Shown: in pieces, positions 8,630 to 17,215 of the stretch
Layout of the letters: each line of letters starts with the position of its first letter
Numbering within the stretch: the stretch's first letter is position 1
Assembly: GCA_902787715.1 (NCBI GenBank)
Contig: CADAHQ010000006.1
Span: 3,311 to 67,310, forward strand
DNA length: 64,000 nt
Origin: an uncultured Lachnospiraceae bacterium
Lineage (GTDB): Bacteria > Bacillota > Clostridia > Lachnospirales > Lachnospiraceae
Direction: 5' to 3'
Notes under the pieces: generated by a model
What the model was told of the DNA's origin: nothing
What the model saw: only the letters and a program-made list of their open reading frames with translations
Database searches by the model: none
Translations under genes and position numbers: made by a program

Positions 8630-10179
8630 GCATTTTATCGGTTGAGAACCTTTCCCACGGGTTCGGCGACCGCGCCATCTTCCGGGATGTCACCTTCCGC
8701 CTGCTGGCGGGCGAGCACATCGGACTGGTGGGCGCCAACGGCGAGGGAAAGAGTACGTTTTTTAACATCGTCACGGGTGCTCTGATGCCGGATGAGGGGA
8801 CCATCACGTGGGCGAAAAACGTCCGCGTCGGATACCTCGACCAGCACACGGTTTTAAAGCCCGGCATGACCATCCGCGACGTTTTGGCCTCCGCATTTTC
8901 CTGGCTCTACGAGAAGGAAGAGGAGGTGAACCGCATCTGCGAAGCTATGGGCGATGCGGACGAGGAGACGATGGCGTCGCTCCTCGAGGAGATGGGCGTT
9001 TTGCAGGAGATGCTCGAGCAGCATGATTTCTACACCATCGACACGAAAATTGACGAAATCGGACATGCCTTTGAGCTGGACGCCCTCGGGTTTGACAAGG
9101 ATGTGAGCGAGCTCTCCGGAGGACAGAGAACGAAGGTGCTTCTCGCAAAGCTTTTGTTGGAAAAGCCCGACATTCTCCTGTTGGACGAGCCTACCAACTA
9201 CCTGGACGAGCAGCATATCGACTGGCTGCGGAGGTATCTTGCGGATTATGAGAATGCATTTGTCCTGATTTCCCATGACATGCCGTTCCTAAACAGCGTT
9301 GTCAACGTGATCTGGCATGTGGAAAATGCCCATCTCGAGCGCTATCCCGGGGATTATGACCACTTCCTTGAGGTGTATGAGATGCGCAAGGGGCAGATTG
9401 AGGCGGCCTACAACCGCCAGCAGCAGGAGATTAAGGAGCTCAAGGATTTCGTTGCCCGCAACAAATCCCGCGTGGCTACCCGCAACATGGCCATGTCCCG
9501 CCAGAAGAAGCTTGACAAGATGGACGTGATTGAGCTGGTTCGGGAGAATCCAAAGCCGGAGTTTTCCTTTAAGGAGGCCCGGGTTCCGTCCCGCGTTGTG
9601 GTGGAGACGAAGGACCTTGTCATCGGCTATGACAAGCCCCTCTCGAGACCTTTGAACATCCACATCGAGCGCGGCGAGAGAGTTGTCCTGCGGGGTGCCA
9701 ACGGTATCGGAAAAACGACGCTTCTTAAGAGTATCCTCGGGCTGATCCCCGAAATCTCCGGGAAAGTCATGTTAGGGGATTATCTTTCCATCGGGTATTT
9801 TGAGCAGGAGCTCTCCGACGAGGGAACCAAGACCTGCATGGACGAGTTCTGGGACGAGTATCCTTCGTACACGAACTACGAGGTGCGCGCAGCCCTCGCC
9901 AAATGCGGCCTTACCACCAAGCACATTGAAAGCCAGGTGCGTGTCCTCTCCGGCGGTGAGCAGGCGAAGGTAAGACTCTGCAAGCTGATGAACCGGGAGA
10001 GCAATCTCTTAATCCTGGACGAGCCCACGAACCATCTGGATGTGGACGCGAAGGATGCGCTTCGGAAGGCTTTGTCGGAGTACAAAGGCACCATGATTAT
10101 CGTGTGCCATGAGGCGGAATTTTACGAGGGGCTGGCGACCCGGGTCGTTGAGTGCGGCGAGTGGAGTCTCTTGGCGTAA
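8626..10179 (+). CDS. ABC-F family ATP-binding protein
   Basis: A 517-residue soluble protein with two fused ABC domains and no membrane segments, which defines the ABC-F class of ribosome-acting translation factors. Walker A is GANGEGKST (residues 36-44) in domain 1 and GANGIGKTT in domain 2. Signatures LSGGQ and LSGGE and two DEPTN Walker B motifs are intact. Between them a charged helical linker (around residues 250-300) would reach the peptidyl-tRNA site. Members rescue stalled ribosomes or protect against antibiotics; the sequence alone does not decide which. The start lacks a Shine-Dalgarno and overlaps the stop of a possible leader peptide. Confidence 0.92.
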   Translation: MSILSVENLSHGFGDRAIFRDVTFRLLAGEHIGLVGANGEGKSTFFNIVTGALMPDEGTITWAKNVRVGYLDQHTVLKPGMTIRDVLASAFSWLYEKEEEVNRICEAMGDADEETMASLLEEMGVLQEMLEQHDFYTIDTKIDEIGHAFELDALGFDKDVSELSGGQRTKVLLAKLLLEKPDILLLDEPTNYLDEQHIDWLRRYLADYENAFVLISHDMPFLNSVVNVIWHVENAHLERYPGDYDHFLEVYEMRKGQIEAAYNRQQQEIKELKDFVARNKSRVATRNMAMSRQKKLDKMDVIELVRENPKPEFSFKEARVPSRVVVETKDLVIGYDKPLSRPLNIHIERGERVVLRGANGIGKTTLLKSILGLIPEISGKVMLGDYLSIGYFEQELSDEGTKTCMDEFWDEYPSYTNYEVRAALAKCGLTTKHIESQVRVLSGGEQAKVRLCKLMNRESNLLILDEPTNHLDVDAKDALRKALSEYKGTMIIVCHEAEFYEGLATRVVECGEWSLLA

Positions 10180-10215
10180 ATGTAAGTCTGTCGGCGTGAA
10201 AAAGAAGGAAAAGAC

Positions 10216-11832
10216 ATGGAAAAAGTATGGATTTGGTGTACAATACTATTATGTGCCGTGATGCTTAGCGGCTGCAAGGAGGATGATACTATGAACAATG
10301 AATCTGTGAATACGGTGACCGGAACCACGGCTTCCCCGACGGCTACGGCAACGCCGACGTTGTCGGTGAAGGAGAAATGGGGGGATGTATTTGCCGGGAT
10401 GAAGAAGGCGGATACGCTGAAACTCCCGATTTACAATAACCCGCTGATGACCCAGCGTCTCGGCGCGGATCCGTATGCGCTGGTGTACGACGGTCGCGTG
10501 TATATTTACATGACCGGCGATGTGATTGAGACCGGCGTGGGCGGCAAGCCGGCGGCAAACAGCTATTCCAAAATCAACACTATCAATGTGATCTCTTCGG
10601 ACGACCTTGTAAACTGGACCGACCACGGCTCCATCAAGGCAGCGGGCTTCACGGGCGCTGCTAAGTGGGGCGGTAACTCCTGGGCGCCGGCAGCGGCATG
10701 CAAGGAAATTGACGGAAAGATGCAGTTCTTCCTCTATTTTGCAAACAGCGGAAACGGCATCGGCGTGCTTCGCGCGGACAGCCCCGTGGGACCGTTCGAG
10801 GACCCCATCGGCAAAGCGCTTATCAACCGCAACACCCCGAACTGTGCCAATGTGACGTGGCTCTTTGACCCGGCGGTATTAGTGGACAATGACGGTTCCG
10901 CATATCTCTATGTGGGCGGCGGCGTTCCCGGCGGAAACAGCCCTTCGGCAGACCAGATTGAGCATCCTTACACGGCCCGCATGGTGAAGCTCGGCGACGA
11001 CATGATCTCCCTTGACGGGGATCCGATTTCCCTTGATCCGCCGTTCCTCTTCGAGGATTCCGGCATCAACCGCATAGGCGATACATACTACTACAGTTAC
11101 TGCAGCAACTTTAACGTTGACGGCCATGTAAACCAGAAGAACTATGATATGCACAACGGTGAGATCTGCTACATGACCTCGGCCAATCCGCTCGGACCTT
11201 ACACCTACGCAGGTGCAATTTTGAAAAATCCGGGATACTATTTCGGACCCGGCGGAAACAACCATCACTGCATCTTCGAGTTCGAAGGCAAATACTATAT
11301 CACCTACCATTCGCAGATTCTCGACAAGCCTCTCGGCACGGGCGGCGGATACCGCTGCACGCACATCGATGAGCTGAATCTGCAGGAGGACGGCACCATT
11401 GCCATGGGCAAGGGCACGAAGACCGGCGTTGCGCAGCTTCACAACTTCGATCCCTACAAGGTCGTTCCGGCAGCGACGATGCGCACCATGGGCGGCATTG
11501 AGACAAAGCCTTACGGTGACACCGCGAAGAAGTTCGGCTCGGGCGACATGGTTGTCACGGGCATCGACGAGGGCGACTGGATCAACGTGGCAGGCGTTGA
11601 CTTCGGAACCGACGGCGCAAAGAGCTTTACAGCGAAGTTTGTCGCAGGCGAGGGCAGCGGTGCTGTTGCAATCCGCCTTGACAGCCTCGGCGGCGAGGAT
11701 GTCGGCTACGTTGAAGTGAAGGACGGCGAAGTGTCTGTCGAGCTTCTCACGACCGTGACCGGCGTTCACGACGTGTACTTCCTGTTCGCAGGCAGCGGCT
11801 ATGAATTTGCAAACTGGGGCTTCGGAAAGTAA
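10216..11832 (+). CDS. GH43 arabinoxylan-type glycosidase lipoprotein with CBM6
   Basis: A 538-residue secreted lipoprotein. The signal ends in the lipobox LSGC (residues 17-20), followed by a Thr/Pro/Ala linker to about residue 50. The five-bladed GH43 domain shows GADPYALVYDG near residue 84 (catalytic base Asp), WLFDPAVLVDNDG near residue 216 and HNGEICYMTS near residue 315 (acid Glu). The last hundred residues are a CBM6 module (DEGDWINVAGVDFG to YEFANWGFGK). The closest known type is the XynD-like arabinoxylan arabinofuranohydrolase, which removes arabinose side chains from xylan; exact specificity is inferred. It may be transcribed with the ABC-F gene 36 bases upstream. Confidence 0.88.
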   Translation: MEKVWIWCTILLCAVMLSGCKEDDTMNNESVNTVTGTTASPTATATPTLSVKEKWGDVFAGMKKADTLKLPIYNNPLMTQRLGADPYALVYDGRVYIYMTGDVIETGVGGKPAANSYSKINTINVISSDDLVNWTDHGSIKAAGFTGAAKWGGNSWAPAAACKEIDGKMQFFLYFANSGNGIGVLRADSPVGPFEDPIGKALINRNTPNCANVTWLFDPAVLVDNDGSAYLYVGGGVPGGNSPSADQIEHPYTARMVKLGDDMISLDGDPISLDPPFLFEDSGINRIGDTYYYSYCSNFNVDGHVNQKNYDMHNGEICYMTSANPLGPYTYAGAILKNPGYYFGPGGNNHHCIFEFEGKYYITYHSQILDKPLGTGGGYRCTHIDELNLQEDGTIAMGKGTKTGVAQLHNFDPYKVVPAATMRTMGGIETKPYGDTAKKFGSGDMVVTGIDEGDWINVAGVDFGTDGAKSFTAKFVAGEGSGAVAIRLDSLGGEDVGYVEVKDGEVSVELLTTVTGVHDVYFLFAGSGYEFANWGFGK

Positions 11833-11890
11833 ACGGTGCTCGCGAAAAGATGACGAAAAATTCGGCTTGATATAAAAAAGGTATAAAGCC

Positions 11891-12379
11891 ATGAGTAAAA
11901 AGAAAATAATAATCGGTGTCTGCATCTTTGCAGCACTGCTGATTTGCGTCGGGTTGTATCTTTTGGTTGCCGGATACATCAAACCTATGGCAGATTATAA
12001 AGAATTAACGGATCGATTTGATCAGTACATTGTGAAGTCCTTTGAAAACGATAAGAATATGCACGGTGCTCTTCAGAAGGCCCGGATGGAAATGTCTCTG
12101 TCCGAGTATGAGAATCTGAAGAAGACTCTTCTTGACGAAAACTGGGTTCTAGATGATACCTCGGATTGCCATGATTTCATCTACCTGATTGAGGAAGATA
12201 CCCCTGAGAGTAAGAACGAGCATTTGTCTTATCATGCGTACAAAAAGGATGGTTTCTTAGGCCTGTTACACAACACCACAGTGGTGGATATGTACACGGT
12301 TTTTTCGGGTGACAGGGTGATTATCCAGCTTGGCAGCTCCATTGACTTGAATTATCGTCCGGGGCAGGAAACGAAGTAA
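11891..12379 (+). CDS. small hypothetical membrane-anchored protein
   Basis: I do not recognise this 162-residue protein. Residues 5-27 form a single hydrophobic helix after a KKK stretch, so the N-terminus is inside and the rest is probably extracellular. The remainder is charged and soluble-looking with no cysteine pairs or known motifs. It lies 58 bases after the GH43 gene and ends 21 bases before a strong terminator, so it closes that transcription unit. Confidence 0.65.
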   Translation: MSKKKIIIGVCIFAALLICVGLYLLVAGYIKPMADYKELTDRFDQYIVKSFENDKNMHGALQKARMEMSLSEYENLKKTLLDENWVLDDTSDCHDFIYLIEEDTPESKNEHLSYHAYKKDGFLGLLHNTTVVDMYTVFSGDRVIIQLGSSIDLNYRPGQETK

Positions 12380-12399
12380 CTTTTGAAAAAAAACAAAAT

Positions 12400-12464
12400 A
12401 AGGCTTGACTTTGTCGCGTTAAAGCGTTACACTTTCAACTGGCAAAGTCAGGCCTTCTTTTTTT
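12400..12464 (+). terminator. rho-independent terminator with a long loop
   Basis: A 14-bp stem (AAGGCTTGACTTTG / CAAAGTCAGGCCTT, one wobble) encloses a 29-base loop and is followed by CTTTTTTT. Confidence 0.8.
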
Positions 12465-12510
12465 GTGTCCGCTGCCTCTGTAGGGCGGCGTACGGGCGGC
12501 ACGACATTGC

Positions 12511-12526
12511 ATATACTCGAGTATAT
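12511..12526. promoter_or_regulatory. 16-bp perfect palindrome upstream of the acyl-CoA synthetase
   Basis: ATATACTCGAGTATAT reads the same on both strands and lies 42 bases before the start codon. It is a good candidate operator for a dimeric regulator. A convincing -35/-10 pair around it was not found. Confidence 0.5.
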
Positions 12527-12568
12527 TTTTACGGACGGTCGACGGGCTGCCCGGAATTAGGAGGAAAC

Positions 12569-14197
12569 ATGCCGATTACAGAGTTTTTGGTGCGCAATGC
12601 GCAGCTGTACGGAAACGAAGTCTGCCTGGTGGAGATCAACCCGGCGGAGCAAAAGAGCCGCACCTGGCGGGAGTATGAACTGATTGAGAGCGACCGCGAT
12701 GAGAAGTATCGCCGCGAGATGACCTGGGAGGATTTCGACAGAAAATCCAACCGCTTCGCGAACCTTCTCTTAAGCCGCGGTGTGAAGAAGGGCGATAAGG
12801 TTGCCATCCTTCTTATGAACTGTCTGGAATGGCTGCCGATTTACTTCGGCGTTTTGAAGACCGGTGCGTTGGCGGTTCCCATGAATTACCGCTATACCGC
12901 AGATGAAATCAAGTATTGCCTCGACCTTGCGGACTGCAGCGTCCTTGTGTTCGGACCGGAGTTCGTAGGTCGTGTTGAGGATATCGCGGAGCGAATCCCG
13001 AAGGTGAAGGAGATGTTCTACGTCGGCGAGGACTGCCCGTCGTTTGCGGACAGCTACGAAAAATACGCCGCCTACTGCACCTCGAAGAACCCGAACATCG
13101 CCCTCACGGACGATGACGATGCGGCAATCTATTTCTCGTCCGGTACGACGGGATTCCCGAAGGCTATTTTGCATGCCCACAGAGCACTGGTTTCGTCCTG
13201 CGTGACAGAGCAGAAGCATCACGGTCAGACCCATGACGATGTGTTCCTTTGCATCCCGCCGTTGTATCATACCGGCGCAAAGATGCACTGGTTCGGCAGT
13301 CTCTTAAGCGCCAGCAAGGCAGTGCTTCTCCGCGGCGTCAAGCCCGAGTGGATTATCGAGACGGTTTCCCGCGAGAAGGCCACGATCGTATGGCTTCTGG
13401 TGCCGTGGGCACAGGACATTCTAGACACCATCGACCGCGGTGAGATTGACGTTTCGAAGTACGAGCTCTCCCAGTGGAGACTGATGCATGTCGGTGCACA
13501 GCCCGTTCCGCCGAGCTTGATCAAGCGGTGGAAGGAGCATTTTCCGAATCATGATTACGATACGAACTACGGTCTTTCCGAGTCCATCGGACCCGGCTGT
13601 GTGCATCTCGGAATCGAGAATATCCGCAAAGTCGGCGCCATCGGTGTTCCGGGCTACGGCTGGGAGTGCGATATCGTGGATGAGAACCGCAAGAGTGTGG
13701 CTCAGGGAGAGGTCGGCGAGCTTGCCGTCAAGGGCCCGGGCGTCATGAAATGCTACTACAAGGACGAGGCTGCGACGAAGGCGGTGCTTTCCGAGGACGG
13801 CTGGCTCTACACAGGCGATATGGCGAAGCAGGATGAGGAAGGCTTCATCTACCTCGTTGACCGCAAGAAGGACGTCATCATCATGGGCGGCGAGAACATC
13901 TACCCCGTGCAGATTGAGGATTACCTTCGCGCAAACAACAAGATTGCTGACGTTGCCGTCATCGGTGTTCCGGACGCGCGTCTCGGCGAGGTGACGCTGG
14001 CGGTGATTCAGGTGAAGGAAGGCATGAGCATGACGGAAGAGGAAGTCAACGAATTCTGTCTGGACCTTCCGAGATACAAGAGACCCCGCAAGATCGTCTT
14101 CATGGATGTGCCGAGAAATCCTACCGGCAAGATCGAGAAGCCGAAGCTCCGCAAGCAGTTCTGCGGCGGAAGCCTTGTAGAAGCGCAGATTAAGTAA
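12569..14197 (+). CDS. acyl-CoA synthetase (AMP-forming acid-CoA ligase)
   Basis: A 542-residue adenylate-forming enzyme. The AMP-binding loop YFSSGTTGFPKA lies near residue 188. Further signatures are YGLSESIG, YTGDMAKQDEEGFIYLVDRKKD and the C-terminal GKIEKPKLR with the catalytic Lys. It activates a carboxylic acid to acyl-AMP and then acyl-CoA in the cytoplasm; the substrate (fatty, aromatic or short-chain) is not evident. I start at 12569, after AGGAGG, although the frame stays open to 12383 across a terminator. The symporter gene 59 bases downstream suggests uptake followed by CoA activation. Confidence 0.9.
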   Translation: MPITEFLVRNAQLYGNEVCLVEINPAEQKSRTWREYELIESDRDEKYRREMTWEDFDRKSNRFANLLLSRGVKKGDKVAILLMNCLEWLPIYFGVLKTGALAVPMNYRYTADEIKYCLDLADCSVLVFGPEFVGRVEDIAERIPKVKEMFYVGEDCPSFADSYEKYAAYCTSKNPNIALTDDDDAAIYFSSGTTGFPKAILHAHRALVSSCVTEQKHHGQTHDDVFLCIPPLYHTGAKMHWFGSLLSASKAVLLRGVKPEWIIETVSREKATIVWLLVPWAQDILDTIDRGEIDVSKYELSQWRLMHVGAQPVPPSLIKRWKEHFPNHDYDTNYGLSESIGPGCVHLGIENIRKVGAIGVPGYGWECDIVDENRKSVAQGEVGELAVKGPGVMKCYYKDEAATKAVLSEDGWLYTGDMAKQDEEGFIYLVDRKKDVIIMGGENIYPVQIEDYLRANNKIADVAVIGVPDARLGEVTLAVIQVKEGMSMTEEEVNEFCLDLPRYKRPRKIVFMDVPRNPTGKIEKPKLRKQFCGGSLVEAQIK

Positions 14198-14208
14198 AAC
14201 GTAAGAAA

Positions 14209-14227
14209 TCCGCGGCAAATCCGCGGA
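14209..14227 (+). other. intercistronic hairpin
   Basis: TCCGCGG-CAAAT-CCGCGGA lies between the ligase and symporter genes. It has no U-tract and may stabilise or process the mRNA rather than terminate it. Confidence 0.4.
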
Positions 14228-14256
14228 CACAATAAAAGAAACGGAGATTATCCCCC

Positions 14257-15858
14257 ATGTTAATTGCTCTGACCTCTATTATGCTGGTGTGCTTTTTCGC
14301 CCTGATGATTTTCGTCGGATGGCGCTGCAAGAAGCATGCAACCGATGTTAACGGATTCGTTCTCGGCGGCCGCAACGTAGGCCCGTGGCTTACAGCATTT
14401 GCCTTCGGAACGTCCTATTTCTCGGCGGTTATCTTCGTCGGTTACGCAGGCCAGTTCGGCTGGAACTTCGGTCTTGCCAGCACCTGGATCGGTCTCGGAA
14501 ACGCGTTCATCGGCTCACTCCTTGCCTGGGAGATTTTGGGACGCCGCACGCGTATCATGACCAGACACCTCGACACCAAGACAATGCCCGACTTCTTCGA
14601 GAAGCGCTTCGGTTCCAAGGGACTGAAGATTGCGGCTGCATTTATCGTGTTTGTGTTCATGATTCCGTACACCGCATCGTTGTACAACGGTCTTTCCAGC
14701 CTTTTCAACATCGTGTTTGACATTCCGTACTGGGTTGTTATCGCGGTGATGGCAGTGCTCACGGCCATCTACGTCATCTTCGGCGGTTACATGGCCACGG
14801 CCATCAACGATTTTATCCAGGGTATCATCATGTTAGTGGGTATCGTCTCCGTGGTTTTGGCGGTTCTTGCCAAGAACGGCGGCTTCTCGCAGGCGGTTGC
14901 CAAGCTCTCCCAGAGTGAGGTTATCATGGCAAGCGGCGATAAGCTGAACGGCGGTTACGCAAGCTTCTTCGGTCCGGATCCGCTGCAGCTTCTGTTCGTT
15001 GTTCTGCTTACCTCCCTCGGTACCTGGGGCCTTCCGCAGATGATCGGCAAATTCTACTCCATCAAGAACGAAGGTTCCATCAAGAAGGGAACCATTATCT
15101 CCACGTTCTTCGCGGTTGTGGTTGCCGGCGGTTGCTATTTCCTCGGCGGTTTCGGACGGCTCTTCAGTAACTCCGAAGCCATCAAGTACAGCAAGGAAGG
15201 CAAGATTCTTTTCGACAGCATCATTCCGGCTATGCTCTCCGAGCTTCCCGCAGTGATTATCTCCATTGTTATCGTTCTTGTCCTTGCGGCTTCCATGTCG
15301 ACGTTGTCGTCCCTGGTTCTCACCTCCAGCTCGACTCTTACGCTAGACGTTATCGCGCCGGCTTCCAAGGAGGAGATGAGCGAGAAAAAGAAGGTCGGCA
15401 TCATGCGGCTCTTCATCATTTTCTTCGTGCTTGTATCCGCAGTGCTTGCGGTTTTGAAGGACAGTTTGAACATCACCTTCATCGCACAGATGATGGGTGT
15501 TTCGTGGGGCGCTATGGCAGGTGCATTCCTTGCACCGTTCATGTACGGCCTCTACTCGAAGCGTGTGACGAAGCCTGCGGTTGCGGTGAGCTTCATCTTT
15601 GCAATCGGCATGACGATCATGCAGCTTCTGGTATCCTTCGGCACCATCACTCTTGACAAGGAAACCGTGATCGGTTACATCTTCAAATCCTCCATCAACT
15701 CCGGTGTTGTGTCCATGGTCGGCGGCCTTATTCTGGTTCCGATTGTAAGCCTTATCACCAAGAAGCCGGATGCGGCGAAGGTTGATGCGATGTTCGCTTG
15801 CTATGACCAGAAGGTTACGACGGAAGTTAAGATGCGCGAGCGTCTCGAGGAGAAGTAA
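14257..15858 (+). CDS. sodium:solute symporter family transporter
   Basis: A 533-residue protein of the SSS family with about 13 transmembrane segments. Typical features include the first helix followed by DVNGFVLGGRNVGPWL, then GTSYFSAVIFVGYAGQFGWN and the conserved ASMSTLSSLVLTSSSTLTLD segment in TM8 that carries the sodium-site serines. It would import an organic substrate with Na+. Next to an acid-CoA ligase a carboxylate is the likely cargo, but this is inference. The start has an ACGGAG ribosome site; a terminator follows. Confidence 0.9.
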   Translation: MLIALTSIMLVCFFALMIFVGWRCKKHATDVNGFVLGGRNVGPWLTAFAFGTSYFSAVIFVGYAGQFGWNFGLASTWIGLGNAFIGSLLAWEILGRRTRIMTRHLDTKTMPDFFEKRFGSKGLKIAAAFIVFVFMIPYTASLYNGLSSLFNIVFDIPYWVVIAVMAVLTAIYVIFGGYMATAINDFIQGIIMLVGIVSVVLAVLAKNGGFSQAVAKLSQSEVIMASGDKLNGGYASFFGPDPLQLLFVVLLTSLGTWGLPQMIGKFYSIKNEGSIKKGTIISTFFAVVVAGGCYFLGGFGRLFSNSEAIKYSKEGKILFDSIIPAMLSELPAVIISIVIVLVLAASMSTLSSLVLTSSSTLTLDVIAPASKEEMSEKKKVGIMRLFIIFFVLVSAVLAVLKDSLNITFIAQMMGVSWGAMAGAFLAPFMYGLYSKRVTKPAVAVSFIFAIGMTIMQLLVSFGTITLDKETVIGYIFKSSINSGVVSMVGGLILVPIVSLITKKPDAAKVDAMFACYDQKVTTEVKMRERLEEK

Positions 15859-15891
15859 TTCAAAACACAGTAAAACAAAAGACAGCGATAG

Positions 15892-15935
15892 ACGCAGGGC
15901 TTTCCGCCGTGATTAGACGGGGCCTTGCGTTTTTT
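15892..15935 (+). terminator. rho-independent terminator of the symporter gene
   Basis: Outer stem ACGCAGGGC / GCCTTGCGT (one wobble) with an inner stem-loop, followed by five T. Confidence 0.8.
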
Positions 15936-15943
15936 GCGTTTTT

Positions 15944-15992
15944 GGTCATCCGGTCATCCGGCAATTCGGCTTGCAATTCACCTTGGTCATCC
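15944..15992 (+). repeat. short direct repeats GGTCATCC
   Basis: GGTCATCC occurs at 15944-15951, 15952-15959 and 15985-15992, and GCAATTC occurs twice between the second and third copies. They fill part of the gene-free stretch 15859-16211, which otherwise holds a terminator, an AT-rich run, a promoter and a 5' leader of about 130 bases. Confidence 0.6.
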
Positions 15993-16042
15993 GGCAGATT
16001 GCTTAAAACTGTAAATAATTAAACTAAAACTTTAAATTGTTA

Positions 16043-16071
16043 TTGACAAACTTCTAAAACCATGGTATGGT
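16043..16071 (+). promoter_or_regulatory. sigma-A promoter of the DUF2975/XRE pair
   Basis: A perfect TTGACA (16043-16048), a 17-base spacer and TATGGT (16066-16071). The transcript would have a leader of about 130 bases. Confidence 0.75.
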
Positions 16072-16211
16072 ATTCTTGCCGGCAGGGAACTGCGCCAACG
16101 CATGCCGTCCGATCAGCGGCAGTGCAGGCGCCATATCAAAACGGTAAGCCGAAGGAATATCGGCATGGGAAGCGAGGGATGGATTTCCCCGTTCCCGTTA
16201 GGAGGAAAATC

Positions 16212-16823
16212 ATGGATAAGAAGTCAAAGAAGAGTTTGTTTTTTCAGCAGGTTTGCTCGGCCATAGCATTGGCCATCATATTGCTGTTGCTGTTTCAGGC
16301 GAAGGATTTCATCGTTGCGGCGGTGTCCGGGAATGACAGCTACGATGTCCGCCTTGTGGAGGAGGATACGCTTAAGAACGGTCAGCAGGTATATCGGTTG
16401 TTCAAGAACAACGAAGACTATGGGGATGTGGATTACAACAACTACAACCTTCTGGACGAGAACGGCAATACCGATTACCGCTATTGCCACCTGATTCAGT
16501 CGGCGCGGTCCCTTGCATTTTGCGTAATCCTCGGAGCGATGATGCTGGTTGTCATCGTCATGGTGATGAGCGCTTCGAAGGGGACGCCGTTCACGCATAA
16601 AAACGCCAACCGGATCCGGCTGATCGGTGTTTTGCAGTTCGGCCTCGCAATCGTACCGGGGCTGGTGAAGTTCCTGATGACATTTTTCCGCTTTGATTAC
16701 GTGAGCACACCGCTCACCATGGAGGGCTTCTACATGTTCGTGATCGGATTTGCCATCATGGTAATCGCCCAGGTATTTGACTACGGCGTAAAGCTTCAGG
16801 AGGATATCGATTCCATCGCATGA
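16212..16823 (+). CDS. DUF2975 family membrane protein
   Basis: A 203-residue membrane protein with four hydrophobic segments near residues 14-30, 97-115, 135-155 and 172-192. A polar extracytoplasmic loop (residues about 35-95) separates the first two. The KGTPFTHKNANRIRLIG segment between TM2 and TM3 is characteristic of DUF2975. Families of this type are usually paired with a small XRE regulator, as here 55 bases downstream. The role is unknown; the pair is thought to act as a regulatory unit. I start at 16212 after GGAGG; the frame stays open upstream into the promoter. Confidence 0.85.
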   Translation: MDKKSKKSLFFQQVCSAIALAIILLLLFQAKDFIVAAVSGNDSYDVRLVEEDTLKNGQQVYRLFKNNEDYGDVDYNNYNLLDENGNTDYRYCHLIQSARSLAFCVILGAMMLVVIVMVMSASKGTPFTHKNANRIRLIGVLQFGLAIVPGLVKFLMTFFRFDYVSTPLTMEGFYMFVIGFAIMVIAQVFDYGVKLQEDIDSIA

Positions 16824-16878
16824 CGCCGAAAAACGCAGCTTATGTGGTAGTCGCGACACAACGAAACGGAGAAATTGT

Positions 16879-17088
16879 ATGGGAATTATCATAAGACTTG
16901 ACCGCATGATGGCGGATCGGAAAATGTCTCTGAACGAGCTGGCGGAGAAGGTCGGCATGACCAACGTGAACCTCTCCAACCTAAAGACGGGGAAAATGAA
17001 GGGTATTCGTTTTGAAACTCTGGATGCAATCTGCAAGGTGTTGGATTGTCAGCCCGGAGATCTGATGGAGTACAAGCCGGAGAATTGA
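16879..17088 (+). CDS. small XRE-family transcriptional regulator (YozG-like)
   Basis: A 69-residue protein consisting of a single Cro/C1 helix-turn-helix (LNELAEKVGMTNVNLSNLKTG), followed by RFETLDAICKVLDCQPGDLM, the standard end of the YozG-like family. It would bind DNA as a dimer. Its linkage to DUF2975 is a recurring pair in Firmicutes. The natural target is likely its own promoter region, including the repeats at 15944-15992, but this is inference. Confidence 0.9.
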   Translation: MGIIIRLDRMMADRKMSLNELAEKVGMTNVNLSNLKTGKMKGIRFETLDAICKVLDCQPGDLMEYKPEN

Positions 17089-17174
17089 ATGAAGCGAAAG
17101 TCTTTGATTATATCCGGGAGGACGAGCGCTTCATAGGGATTCTTTCCGAATTCAGGAAACATGCTGTGGAGTAA
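17085..17174 (+). CDS. possible 29-residue small protein coupled to the XRE gene
   Basis: A TTG at 17085 overlaps the XRE stop (TTGA) and opens a frame that includes AKVFDYIREDERFIGILSEF and ends at TAA 17172. The peptide is charged, amphipathic and without odd codons, so it could be real and translationally coupled, or the decayed tail of a longer gene. I know of no family match. Confidence is low because of its size and rare start codon. Confidence 0.3.
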   Translation: MNEAKVFDYIREDERFIGILSEFRKHAVE

Positions 17175-17207
17175 AACAAAGGCGGGGCAGGTTAGCTGCT
17201 CCGCCTT
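17173..17207 (-). terminator. terminator of the GH2 gene (possibly bidirectional)
   Basis: A 12-bp stem (AAGGCGGAGCAG / CTGCCCCGCCTT on the minus strand, one wobble) with a 5-base loop is followed by TGTTTTAC. In the plus direction it follows the XRE operon but lacks a T-run. Confidence 0.7.
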
Positions 17208-17215
17208 AAACTATG

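Noticed and set aside
12383-12568. N-terminal extension of the acyl-CoA synthetase frame
   Set aside because: It crosses a strong terminator; the ribosome site and family N-terminus point to 12569.
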